A DNA stretch of 22,713 nt, taken from positions 1-22,713 of the forward strand of contig FR902142.1 of NCBI GenBank assembly GCA_000437895.1, given 5' to 3'. The DNA comes from Clostridium sp. CAG:914 (GTDB lineage Bacteria; Bacillota_I; Bacilli_A; RF39; UBA660). The translations under genes and the position numbers were made by a program. Below are positions 7,561-14,520 of the stretch, in pieces. The stretch's first letter is position 1. Every line of letters starts with the position of its first letter. The notes below the pieces were generated by a model. The model saw nothing but the letters and a program-made list of their open reading frames with translations, was not told where the DNA came from and did no database searches.

Positions 7561-8313
7561 TTATATCCTTTCTAATAATCTACTATTTAATATACAATCT
7601 ACTCCATCAATTTTAACTTCATCAATCAACCCTACTAATAATTTCGTCCTCTTTCCCACTTTATCAATATTAATATATATAGGCTTTACACATTTAAGCA
7701 TTGAATTACCATTAATACTGTGACAAGGAACAAGCAGTTTTTTATAGTGATTTTTAACTAACCTTTTATCAAGCAAAATTATTGGACTTCCATCATAAGG
7801 AGATATTAACTTATTACCTGTATCTAAAAAAGCCAAACAAGTAACAACTTCTTCCTTAAAATATATGCTAACTGTATAATAATTAGAATAAGTATTTTGA
7901 ATCTTAATAGTACTTTTTACATATAATAACAATATCAAAGGAGCAATCAAAGATATTACCAATATATTAAAATAAAAATTATTAAAATTCACATCAACCA
8001 AATATAATAAACCACCCAGAAATATACTTGATGTATACATATAAAAAGCATTCTTTAATGTATATACTATATTTTTATAACCAAAAGAAATTATTGACAT
8101 AAATAAAGAAGTAATGATAACAAGTAAAAGATTAATTATCAAATAATCACAAAATAAGTATATAACCGTAGGTATAAGTCCAATAAATCCAGATAATAAT
8201 ACCTTCTTAACAGATAATATTCTATTTAGAATTATAGCACTACTATAAATAACAAGAATATTAATTAAATAATTTAAAACAAAAATTATCTCTATATAAC
8301 CCACTTTATCCAC
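7561..8313 (-). CDS. spoIIGA: Sigma-E processing peptidase SpoIIGA
   Basis: Membrane-embedded aspartic protease that cleaves the pro-sequence of SigE after a signal from the forespore. The N-terminal half has about five hydrophobic spans (roughly residues 6-30, 38-58, 59-78, 90-108, 116-131), and the C-terminal half carries the protease signature FLDTGNKL followed by SPYDGSPII, with D164 the expected catalytic Asp (DSGN in B. subtilis). The length of 250 aa is a little short, mostly in loops. The frame opens with GTG at 8313; a second GTG at 8304 would start at the residues that align with the Bacillus N terminus and has a weak GGTGGAT ribosome site, so either may be used. Co-transcribed with sigE. 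Confidence 0.93.
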   Translation of the reverse strand: MDKVGYIEIIFVLNYLINILVIYSSAIILNRILSVKKVLLSGFIGLIPTVIYLFCDYLIINLLLVIITSLFMSIISFGYKNIVYTLKNAFYMYTSSIFLGGLLYLVDVNFNNFYFNILVISLIAPLILLLYVKSTIKIQNTYSNYYTVSIYFKEEVVTCLAFLDTGNKLISPYDGSPIILLDKRLVKNHYKKLLVPCHSINGNSMLKCVKPIYINIDKVGKRTKLLVGLIDEVKIDGVDCILNSRLLERI

Positions 8314-8321
8314 CCAAACAA

Positions 8322-8354
8322 AGTATATAACATTATAAATAAAATAAATGTCAA
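8322..8354 (-). promoter_or_regulatory. spoIIG-type promoter, 21-bp spacer, with Spo0A-box-like -35
   Basis: Read on the minus strand: TTGACA (8354-8349), 21 bases, TATACT (8327-8322). Both boxes are near consensus but too far apart for ordinary sigma-A use. The Bacillus spoIIG promoter has the same peculiarity (22 bp) and needs Spo0A. The -35 is embedded in TTTGACA, one base off an inverted Spo0A box (TTCGACA). The expected RNA start (about 8315) lies close to the GTG at 8313. An ATTATA-derived TATAAT at 8337-8332 is only 11 bases from the -35 and lacks its own -35. Confidence 0.6.
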
Positions 8355-8388
8355 AAAGAAAAGAACTAATATTTTTTTATTAGTTCTT
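8352..8388 (-). terminator. Terminator after the TasA-like genes
   Basis: On the minus strand AAGAACTAATA and TATTAGTTCTT form an 11-bp stem (8388-8378 with 8371-8361) around six A, followed by TTCTTTTTG. It separates the TasA-like pair from spoIIGA. Its T-run overlaps the -35 region of the spoIIGA promoter. Confidence 0.75.
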
Positions 8389-8402
8389 ATATTATCAATA
8401 TT

Positions 8403-9140
8403 TTAAGACTGAGCAATAGTACCAGACCACTGCATTTTGAAAGATAACCCTTGCATTGGATCAGAATTAACAGTACCAACATTTGTATGTGTATAACTAT
8501 CATCTAACCAAGTATATAAATGCCAAGTATAAGTTGTCTCTGTTGTTGTACCAGCAGGAACAACTTGAGTTATTGCAGCTGAAGTACCCTTCTTTAATTC
8601 AAATGGCAAATTATTTGCTGTAGTAGCACCAGAAGTAAACGTCAACCCAGAAAATGTTCCACCACTGCTAGTAGCCATAGAATCACATGTACTAGCATTA
8701 GTTACTCCACTACCAGAAGTAGTAATCCATTTTAAACTAGAAAGATCACCTGATTCAGGTTGATAAGCACTATCTCTTAAAGTAAATGTAGTTACATTAA
8801 GATTTAATGAAGCAGTAGCATCTCTTGTCGTTCCATTCTTACATTTTAAAACGACATCATTTTTAATTATCTTTCCTGCTGTTGCCAAAGCATCATCTGC
8901 ACAATTGGCTACTGGCTGTAAATTACTAGCCGTAGCAACACCAGTAGATACTCCAGTACCAGATATTGTAACATCGCAATACATACTAGAACTCAAATCT
9001 TCTACTGTAAATGTAACATTTGTTTTTTGAGCATCACTACTTGACCAAGACCAATAAGCAAATGTTGCACCACCAACTAATACTACTATCAAAGTCACTA
9101 CAATTATTGATATAATTATTTTTTTTGTATCATTATTCAT
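8403..9140 (-). CDS. TasA/CalY-like secreted protein, SipW-type signal peptide
   Basis: The 245-aa product starts with a short basic end, a hydrophobic core (about residues 8-28) and the motif GGATFAYWSW, the form of signal sequence carried by TasA/CalY-type fibre proteins processed by the archaeal/ER-like signal peptidase SipW. The mature part is Thr/Ser/Ala-rich and predicted beta-structured, with four Cys spread along the chain, which could form disulfides outside the cell. It most probably is a surface or matrix-fibre subunit; family assignment rests on the signal motif and composition rather than a catalytic signature. Ribosome site AGGAGG is nine bases upstream and overlaps the stop of the upstream paralogue, so the two are co-expressed. 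No sipW gene is nearby. Confidence 0.75.
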   Translation of the reverse strand: MNNDTKKIIISIIVVTLIVVLVGGATFAYWSWSSSDAQKTNVTFTVEDLSSSMYCDVTISGTGVSTGVATASNLQPVANCADDALATAGKIIKNDVVLKCKNGTTRDATASLNLNVTTFTLRDSAYQPESGDLSSLKWITTSGSGVTNASTCDSMATSSGGTFSGLTFTSGATTANNLPFELKKGTSAAITQVVPAGTTTETTYTWHLYTWLDDSYTHTNVGTVNSDPMQGLSFKMQWSGTIAQS

Positions 9141-9149
9141 TATTACCTC

Positions 9150-9686
9150 CTATGATTGTGTTTGCTGTGCTTCTGCACTTATATAACCAGAATAAGTTTT
9201 TCCAACATGATCGTTAGAAAATGTTGCCGCATCTATCCAAAAATATACATAATAGCTAGTAGCAGATGACTGTAACGCACCACTAAAAATCTCAACTGTT
9301 CCAGATGCAGTAACTGTTCCTACATTTGAAGTTAAATCTGCACATTCTCCTTGACAAGCCTTATATTTAATTGCACCAGAAGTAGTCAGTATATCACTTG
9401 ATGTAGTAGTTAATTTAATACTTAGTGTTCCATCAACTGAAGTAGAAGTTTTATTTGCACTAACAACTAAACTCCTAGCAGTACTAACCGTAGGCGATGT
9501 CAATATAGGTACATCAGAAATATCTGTCCCTTTAGTGTAATTAACAACAAAATTAGTTGAAGCACCGTTATAAGTACCACCAGTTACATTAACGGCATAA
9601 GTTAACCAAGCAAAAGTTGCCCCAGAAATCAAAGCAGCAAAAGCAATAACTCCAATAATAGTACCAATCAATTTCTTATTACTCAA
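9150..9686 (-). CDS. TasA/CalY-like secreted protein, smaller paralogue
   Basis: The 178-aa product has a hydrophobic N-terminal core (about residues 6-22) ending in SGATFAWLTY, the same type of signal motif as its downstream neighbour. The mature region is Thr/Ser/Val-rich with beta character and a single Cys pair (CQGEC). The start is TTG at 9686, supported by a strong AGGAGGGAG ribosome site; no ATG lies in a better position. It is probably a secreted fibre or surface-layer-like subunit produced together with the 245-aa protein; the two share little sequence beyond the signal region. The operon has its own extended -10 promoter and ends at the hairpin before spoIIGA. Confidence 0.72.
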   Translation of the reverse strand: MSNKKLIGTIIGVIAFAALISGATFAWLTYAVNVTGGTYNGASTNFVVNYTKGTDISDVPILTSPTVSTARSLVVSANKTSTSVDGTLSIKLTTTSSDILTTSGAIKYKACQGECADLTSNVGTVTASGTVEIFSGALQSSATSYYVYFWIDAATFSNDHVGKTYSGYISAEAQQTQS

Positions 9687-9714
9687 AATAACTCCCTCCT
9701 ATCATTATATTAAC

Positions 9715-9743
9715 ATAATACCACACAATTTATTTTTTAACAA
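9715..9743 (-). promoter_or_regulatory. Promoter of the TasA-like operon
   Basis: Minus strand: TTGTTA (9743-9738), 17 bases, TATTAT (9720-9715), with TGG directly before the -10 (extended -10). RNA start is expected near 9708, about 22 bases before the TTG start. A second TTGTTA-containing copy lies about 25 bases further upstream (near 9763-9773). The gap 9687-9867 separates divergent units and holds no gene. Confidence 0.6.
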
Positions 9744-9867
9744 TATCTTAATTATTTTTTTAACAATAAAATCATCTTTACACATAAATGTAAACTTTTT
9801 AACTTTCTAACATTTTTTATAACATAATTCATATTAATACTATAGAATATATATAAGAGGGATAAAT

Positions 9868-10842
9868 ATGAAATTACAAGAATTACCAATAGGAAATACC
9901 CCAATAGTAGAAATAACTTACATATACAAAAATAAATTAAAAAAATTCTATGCCAAATTAGAAAGCTATAATCTAACCGGAAGTATTAAAGATAGACCAG
10001 CTTACTATATAATAAAAAAAGCCATAGAGAATAACCAACTAAAAGAAAATCAACCTATTGTTGAAGCAACAAGTGGTAACTTCGGATTAGGTATTGCAGC
10101 CATAGGTACATTACTAGGACATGAAGTTCATATATTCATGCCAGAATTCGTTTCTGAAGAAAGAAAAAAACTATTAGAACTTTATGGAGCAATTCTACAT
10201 ATAAATAATGATGAACATGATGCCTTTAACATAGCAATCAGAAATAGTCAAAAATTTGCTAAAGAACATAATGCTTATGAAACAAAACAATTTGAAAATA
10301 TAGATAATGTAAATGCCCACTATTACACAACAGGAGAAGAAATAATAAAATCTCTAGGAAATAACATCAATTCTTTTGTAGCAGGAATAGGCTCTGGAGG
10401 AACTTTTACTGGTATAGCCAAAAGACTAAAAGAATATAACAAAAACATTAAAACGTATTGTGTTGAACCAAGTAATATGCCTATACTATCAGGAAAAGAA
10501 ATATCAGGACATAGCAAAATAAGTGGCATAGCCGATGATTTTATTCCATCAATCGTAGATCAAAAATTAATTGATGGCGTTTTCTCAATTGAAGATGATG
10601 ATGCTATAAATATGAGTAGAAAATTATCTAAAGAACTAGGCCTAGGTGTAGGTCTATCTAGTGGTGCTTACGCCATCGGAGCAATTCTTTTAAACGAAAT
10701 AGCCCAAAATACCATAACTGTATTTAGTGATGATAATAAAAAATATCTATCGACAGAACTTACCGACAAAAATATAACTTATGATAATCCTAACTATATA
10801 TCAAATCAAGTAAAATTTATAAGTGTCAAAAAGTTAAATTAA
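9868..10842 (+). CDS. Cysteine-synthase-family PLP enzyme
   Basis: Fold-type II PLP enzyme of the CysK/CysM/cystathionine-beta-synthase family, expected to make cysteine (or a related amino acid) from an activated serine and a sulfur donor. The 324-aa chain shows the PLP lysine K41 in NLTGSIKDR, the substrate loop TSGNFG at 68-73, the phosphate-binding GSGGT (about 175-179) and the C-terminal SSGA segment. The loop normally reads TSGNTG; here the second Thr is Phe72, which would alter the carboxylate pocket. Residues after about 300 form a lysine-rich tail not typical of CysK. The ATG has an AGAGGGAT ribosome site. Monocistronic; no cysE beside it. Substrate therefore uncertain, and a specific symbol is not given. 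Confidence 0.85.
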   Translation: MKLQELPIGNTPIVEITYIYKNKLKKFYAKLESYNLTGSIKDRPAYYIIKKAIENNQLKENQPIVEATSGNFGLGIAAIGTLLGHEVHIFMPEFVSEERKKLLELYGAILHINNDEHDAFNIAIRNSQKFAKEHNAYETKQFENIDNVNAHYYTTGEEIIKSLGNNINSFVAGIGSGGTFTGIAKRLKEYNKNIKTYCVEPSNMPILSGKEISGHSKISGIADDFIPSIVDQKLIDGVFSIEDDDAINMSRKLSKELGLGVGLSSGAYAIGAILLNEIAQNTITVFSDDNKKYLSTELTDKNITYDNPNYISNQVKFISVKKLN

Positions 10843-10853
10843 TTAATCTATAT

Positions 10854-10897
10854 AAAAAGTCTTAAAATTACAATTTACGTAATTTTAAGACTTTTTT
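10854..10897. terminator. Bidirectional terminator, 18-bp stem
   Basis: Bases 10854-10871 and 10879-10896 are perfect inverse repeats (18 bp) around a 7-base loop. A and T runs at both ends make it usable from both sides, for the cysteine-synthase-like gene and for the minus-strand operon ending here. It overlaps the stop codon of the minus-strand gene (10896-10898). Confidence 0.9.
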
Positions 10898-11156
10898 AAA
10901 CCGTCAATTCCTTTTTTCTATCAGTATTTAAAACATTATAAGCGTATTCTTGATAAATATTATCAAGTTCATCAATATTATTATATCCCTTGCTAATTAA
11001 ATACATCCGTATAACATGAGATACTTCATTATTTTTATCAAAAGTATCTATCATTTTATTCCTACAATTACCATCTCTAGTAACATAAGTAAAATAACCA
11101 AAATTTGCACCCTTTAAAGAACCTACAGTCCTCTCAAAATCATATTTAGAATTCAT
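10896..11156 (-). CDS. C-terminal fragment (86 aa) of the broken gene
   Basis: An 86-aa frame from the first ATG. No ribosome site precedes that ATG, and the open frame extends upstream to about 11289 with sequence of normal coding character (SLAKYIEYVLNKYDKQS). It contains an RTVGSLKGANFG segment and a Tyr/Asn-rich tail. Best read as the end of the damaged gene rather than a separate one; a true short gene is less likely. Confidence 0.45.
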   Translation of the reverse strand: MNSKYDFERTVGSLKGANFGYFTYVTRDGNCRNKMIDTFDKNNEVSHVIRMYLISKGYNNIDELDNIYQEYAYNVLNTDRKKELTV

Positions 11157-11245
11157 TACATGAATAACATCAGAAAGAACTTTACTCTGTTTATCATATT
11201 TATTTAAAACATACTCAATATACTTTGCTAAACTACCACCACTTC

Positions 11246-12019
11246 TTAAATAAAAAATTTTTTTATCAATACAGGTGATAAATATTTATTTACCATATAC
11301 ATAATATTATTATTAGCAATAGTTATTGAATTAGGATTATTTATATATCTATTTATTTTAGATAAAACATCATTAAAATTAAAATTTTCTTGTACTGACA
11401 TTTGCATTATAAATTCTTCTAAAAACATTTCAACTCTATCAAAATCATTATCTTTATTTTTTAGATTGTTGACATCATCAATCAATCCTTTTTTATACAT
11501 AAAATCATTACAACTATCTACATGATTCATATAATCTGCAAATGTTGCATTTTCATCTAAAGATATAAGCAGTAATTCTAATATTTGTTCTTCGTTAACA
11601 ATTCTTTGAGGTTCTTTAAAATTAAGTTCTTGAATATTTTTTCCTGTTATATAAGTATTTATATAATAATTTCTCAAAAACTCTTTAAAATCTTCAATTC
11701 CAACTGTATCTAACATTTGACATTGTTTTTTATAATCAATATATTTTAGTATTAATAAAGATAACTCACTATTAAAGCTCATTTTATCATCCATTGCATA
11801 AGCTATATTATTTTTTATAATTGCAAAAGGATTAGGTGGCAATAAGTTTCTTTGAATTAATTCATTATTATCAATAAAATATTGGATTCTACTAGCATCC
11901 TTTTTATTATATATCCTTAAAACTATATTATCAAATCTAGGATGTTTTCCAATTTTTGATACATTATAAATATTATTTCTTGCCATGAATTCAAATAGTT
12001 CATTAGCACAATCATACAC
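11246..12019 (-). CDS. Middle fragment (257 aa) of the broken gene
   Basis: A 257-aa frame from a GTG at 12019 that lacks any ribosome site, being four codon-steps from the preceding TAA and in the same frame. The product is soluble, with mixed helix content and an N-terminal ANELFEFMARNN segment followed by GKHPRFDNIVLRIYNK. An internal ATG (about 11985) is an alternative start but has no good ribosome site either. Interpreted as the central part of the broken gene spanning 10896-12322. Confidence 0.5.
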   Translation of the reverse strand: MYDCANELFEFMARNNIYNVSKIGKHPRFDNIVLRIYNKKDASRIQYFIDNNELIQRNLLPPNPFAIIKNNIAYAMDDKMSFNSELSLLILKYIDYKKQCQMLDTVGIEDFKEFLRNYYINTYITGKNIQELNFKEPQRIVNEEQILELLLISLDENATFADYMNHVDSCNDFMYKKGLIDDVNNLKNKDNDFDRVEMFLEEFIMQMSVQENFNFNDVLSKINRYINNPNSITIANNNIMYMVNKYLSPVLIKKFFI

Positions 12020-12022
12020 AAA

Positions 12023-12322
12023 TTATGGATTAACAGGTATATACATTTTAATTCCATCACATAATTCAATATCGGCATTATTTAAATTAACAAATTGACA
12101 AAAGTATGGCCATTTAGGATCAACATAAACATTAATATTTGGTTCATTTTGAAAATGATTAATCCAATATGGAAATATATTAGATAAGTCAATATCTCTA
12201 TATTCTTGTGGCACACCTATTCTTACCAAATATGAATATATATTTGAACTTGTTAAAGAGGTATTTTTTGAAATATAAGCCATTTGCTTTAAAAATTTAT
12301 CACATTCATTTAATCTATTCAT
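12023..12322 (-). CDS. N-terminal fragment (99 aa) of the broken gene
   Basis: A 99-aa frame with an ATG that overlaps the end of the 43-aa ORF by 8 bases and a GGAG ribosome site nine bases upstream, so translation is well supported here. It contains an RIGVPQEYRDIDLS segment and a WPYFCQF segment, and ends PVNP-stop. The next in-frame codons continue a plausible protein, which is why I read the stop as a lesion. If the stop is real, this is a 99-aa protein of unknown function. Confidence 0.55.
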   Translation of the reverse strand: MNRLNECDKFLKQMAYISKNTSLTSSNIYSYLVRIGVPQEYRDIDLSNIFPYWINHFQNEPNINVYVDPKWPYFCQFVNLNNADIELCDGIKMYIPVNP

Positions 12323-12446
12323 CGCTTAATTCTCCAAATTTATATTCCATAGTATCTTCTAAATCTCTATTATCAGCATCTGTTTCATATATAGGATTGT
12401 CATCAACAGGCAATTCCACATCTTCATTATTTATTTTTACTTTCAT
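12315..12446 (-). CDS. Small acidic protein, 43 aa
   Basis: A short frame missed by length-limited ORF calling. ATG at 12446 has an ideal ribosome site (AAGGAG, 8-9 bases upstream) and the stop is TAG at 12317-12315. The product is rich in Asp and Glu (beginning MKVKINNEDVEL, ending FGELSDE), with no membrane span or Cys. It overlaps the 3' end of yutD by 20 bases and the start of the following fragment by 8, so it sits in a tightly coupled operon. Function unknown; it may be a partner of the neighbouring broken gene or a remnant. Confidence 0.6.
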   Translation of the reverse strand: MKVKINNEDVELPVDDNPIYETDADNRDLEDTMEYKFGELSDE

Positions 12447-12717
12447 TATTTCTCCTTTTTAAAACAAAATATTTACAATCAACAGCACAATTATTTTTTA
12501 AATAATTATCTAAGTATTTATAGTTGTTTAAATCTTTTACTTTCTTATTTTTTTCATCATAAAATCCTTTTAATCTAAGTTTACCATATGCAATATCTCC
12601 AACAATATAATCATAATCATTAAAATAATCCGTACACTTTTCAATAAATTCATCTTTATCAAAAGCATCTCTATAATTTTTAACAATATCATATTTAATA
12701 TTATTTACTTCAATCAT
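12427..12717 (-). CDS. yutD: YutD family protein (DUF1027)
   Basis: Ninety-six residues matching Bacillus YutD over most of the length: an N-terminal strand-rich part, then the characteristic block YDYIVGDIAYGKLRLKGFYD, then DYL...C...CKYFVLKRR. YutD is a conserved Bacillota protein of unknown biochemical role. The ATG has a perfect AGGAGG ribosome site overlapping the stop (TAG) of the upstream glycoside-hydrolase-like gene, so the two are co-transcribed. Its 3' end overlaps the 43-aa ORF. Confidence 0.9.
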   Translation of the reverse strand: MIEVNNIKYDIVKNYRDAFDKDEFIEKCTDYFNDYDYIVGDIAYGKLRLKGFYDEKNKKVKDLNNYKYLDNYLKNNCAVDCKYFVLKRRNNESKNK

Positions 12718-12726
12718 TATTACCTC

Positions 12727-14418
12727 CTAATCATTAGTAAAAGCCGACTTAATTTGATTATATTTATTAACACTACTACGAACATTCCAAGTCATTACTC
12801 CACCATTAAGCCCAGCATCATTAAGACCTCTTATTTGATCTGCAATTTTACTTGCATCATAAACAACGGTAGGATTCCAATGTGGCGTATCATAAGCCGT
12901 AATCCATGTTCTTGCAATAGCTGGTGTAGGAATTTCTTTTTGCCTTGCAGCAGCCGTTTTACCCCAATTATTCATTGTTTGATATGGATTATTCCATCTA
13001 ACGGGATTATTATCAAAATGATCAGTATATGGCATAGCACTAATTACATCAACAATATTTGATATAGCAGGCCAATATTGACCATAAGCAGTAACATAAG
13101 TATTAGAACACTCTCCAAAAACATCTACTGAAAAATAAACATTAGCCTTATGTATTTGATCTGCAGCATAGAACAAAAAGTTTTGAATAGCTTCAGCCTT
13201 TTCCTCATCATATTTATTTTTAAAATCAGTACCACCAGAAGTAGACATCTTATAAGCATCTTCAGGAAACCTAACATAATCAAATTGTATCTCATTAAAT
13301 TTCATTTCTCTAGCAGCTTCAAGTGCCAAATTAACATTATACTCCCAAGCCCCTCTACTATAAGCTGATGGCCACAACCTACTCGAAGAACCAGAAACAA
13401 TACAATCCTCCGGATGATCTTTCCCATAATGTGAATCATTAAATACAACAATCCTACCTATAACATAAAAACCAGCATCTTTAATTTTCTTTATAGCATT
13501 TTGATAATCACTAAAACTATTTATAGCGTTTTTATACGCCGTAGGAGAATATTCACGTGCCACATTCGAATCATAAGCAAGAACACCATCCTTAATATCA
13601 ACAACCATAGCATTAATACCAGTATTCTTAGCCAAATCAATATATGTATCAACATTCTTAATAACACTACCATTTAAATATATTGCATTAGCTTTCTCCA
13701 ACAACTTATTATCATTAAAATTAGGTTTATTATAAGGATAATAATCTAATGAACTAGCCTTACCACCATATAATTCTCTAGAATATTTTCTATCTTTATG
13801 AGTATCATATACACCATTTTCATTATAAACTTCCTTAGCCTCTTCCAAAGTATCAACTAAATACTTAGAATATACCCAACCTGATATATCATCTATTTTT
13901 ATTTTATACATATTAACAAATCCATTATCATCTATCTTATCATAATCTAATATATCTAACTTATTTCCCTTCTTAATAAAAGATTCAATCTTTGCATCTT
14001 CATTATTTTCATATACCGTAACAGAAGTTCTAACATACTTTTCTTTCTCTAAAACAACATCTTTTTTATTCTTAACAACATTATCATTTAAAACGTAGTA
14101 TTCCTTATCATTATACTTTATTTTTAAATATTCTAAATCATTAATAACTTTTATTTTATCATTTGAAGTAACCTCACTACCCCTAACAATTTTATCAACA
14201 TCATTCAAAGTCTCATTTTCTTCATCATATGAATATAACAAAACATTATTAGTATTAGAAGCCATATAATAAGTATTAGTTATTAATACATCTTTTGTTT
14301 TAGATATAATCTTAATTAAGCCAACTATTAACAATATAAATATAATTAAAACAATAACTAATCTTTTAACCTTTAACTTTCTTTTTTTCTTTCTCTTTCT
14401 CACTACTTCTCTACTCAT
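12727..14418 (-). CDS. Putative glycoside hydrolase, DUF4015 type, membrane-anchored
   Basis: The 563-aa protein has a very basic N terminus (residues 1-18), a single hydrophobic anchor (about 19-38), an SH3-like stretch around residues 60-200, and from about 235 to the end a (beta/alpha)8-type DUF4015 domain (putative glycoside hydrolase, PF13200). Key visible segments are GINAMVVDIKDG, FYVIGRIVVFND, EIQFDYVRFPED, YFSVDVFGE, and GVMTWNVR, where the Asp and Glu residues in DYVRFPED and DVFGE are the likely acid/base pair. It probably cuts a surface polysaccharide or acts in wall remodelling. Start ATG has a GGTGAT ribosome site (match to the 3' half of the SD consensus). First gene of the unit with yutD. 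Confidence 0.88.
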   Translation of the reverse strand: MSREVVRKRKKKRKLKVKRLVIVLIIFILLIVGLIKIISKTKDVLITNTYYMASNTNNVLLYSYDEENETLNDVDKIVRGSEVTSNDKIKVINDLEYLKIKYNDKEYYVLNDNVVKNKKDVVLEKEKYVRTSVTVYENNEDAKIESFIKKGNKLDILDYDKIDDNGFVNMYKIKIDDISGWVYSKYLVDTLEEAKEVYNENGVYDTHKDRKYSRELYGGKASSLDYYPYNKPNFNDNKLLEKANAIYLNGSVIKNVDTYIDLAKNTGINAMVVDIKDGVLAYDSNVAREYSPTAYKNAINSFSDYQNAIKKIKDAGFYVIGRIVVFNDSHYGKDHPEDCIVSGSSSRLWPSAYSRGAWEYNVNLALEAAREMKFNEIQFDYVRFPEDAYKMSTSGGTDFKNKYDEEKAEAIQNFLFYAADQIHKANVYFSVDVFGECSNTYVTAYGQYWPAISNIVDVISAMPYTDHFDNNPVRWNNPYQTMNNWGKTAAARQKEIPTPAIARTWITAYDTPHWNPTVVYDASKIADQIRGLNDAGLNGGVMTWNVRSSVNKYNQIKSAFTND

Positions 14419-14435
14419 TAAATATCACCATATTT

Positions 14436-14441
14436 AGTATA
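14436..14441 (-). promoter_or_regulatory. Extended -10 promoter before the DUF4015 gene
   Basis: Minus strand TGT-TATACT (14444-14436) is an extended -10; a TTAGTA-like -35 lies 18 bases upstream. RNA start would be near 14429, only about 11 bases before the ATG at 14418, leaving just enough room for the GGTGAT ribosome site. Confidence 0.45.
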
Positions 14442-14486
14442 ACACAATAATATATTTTTTACTAACTAATTTAAAAAAATATTACA

Positions 14487-14520
14487 CAAAAAAACAGAGC
14501 TATATCATAATTAACTCTGT
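14487..14520 (-). terminator. Terminator of the rplI-dnaB-M23-walJ operon
   Basis: On the minus strand ACAGAGTTA (14520-14512) pairs with TAGCTCTGT (14502-14494), with one G/U pair, around a 9-base loop and is followed by seven T. The walJ stop codon (14502-14500) lies inside it. Confidence 0.75.

Larger units (their letters stand above)
10896..12322 (-). pseudogene. Broken ~475-codon gene of unknown function (one stop, one -1 shift)
   Basis: Three consecutive minus-strand frames read as one protein if two lesions are repaired. The first frame (12322-12023) ends at a TAA, but the next (from 12019) continues in the same frame with no ribosome site and only TTT between; GAA-to-TAA would explain it. 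The second frame runs into A-AAA-AAA-TTT-TTT (about 11266-11253) and stops at 11248-11246; a -1 step there opens a frame that continues without interruption through the third fragment (11156-10896), giving 25 coding-like residues before its first ATG. The joined chain contains a block reading PVNP, then a RFDNIVLRI segment, which looks like a soluble globular family, but I cannot name it. Programmed frameshifting or a sequencing/assembly error remain possible. Confidence 0.6.

Noticed and set aside
11246..11290. Programmed -1 frameshift as the main explanation of the broken gene
   Set aside because: A suitable slippery run exists, but an unrelated in-frame stop further upstream and the absence of a clear downstream stimulator favour decay or sequence error; kept only as an alternative.
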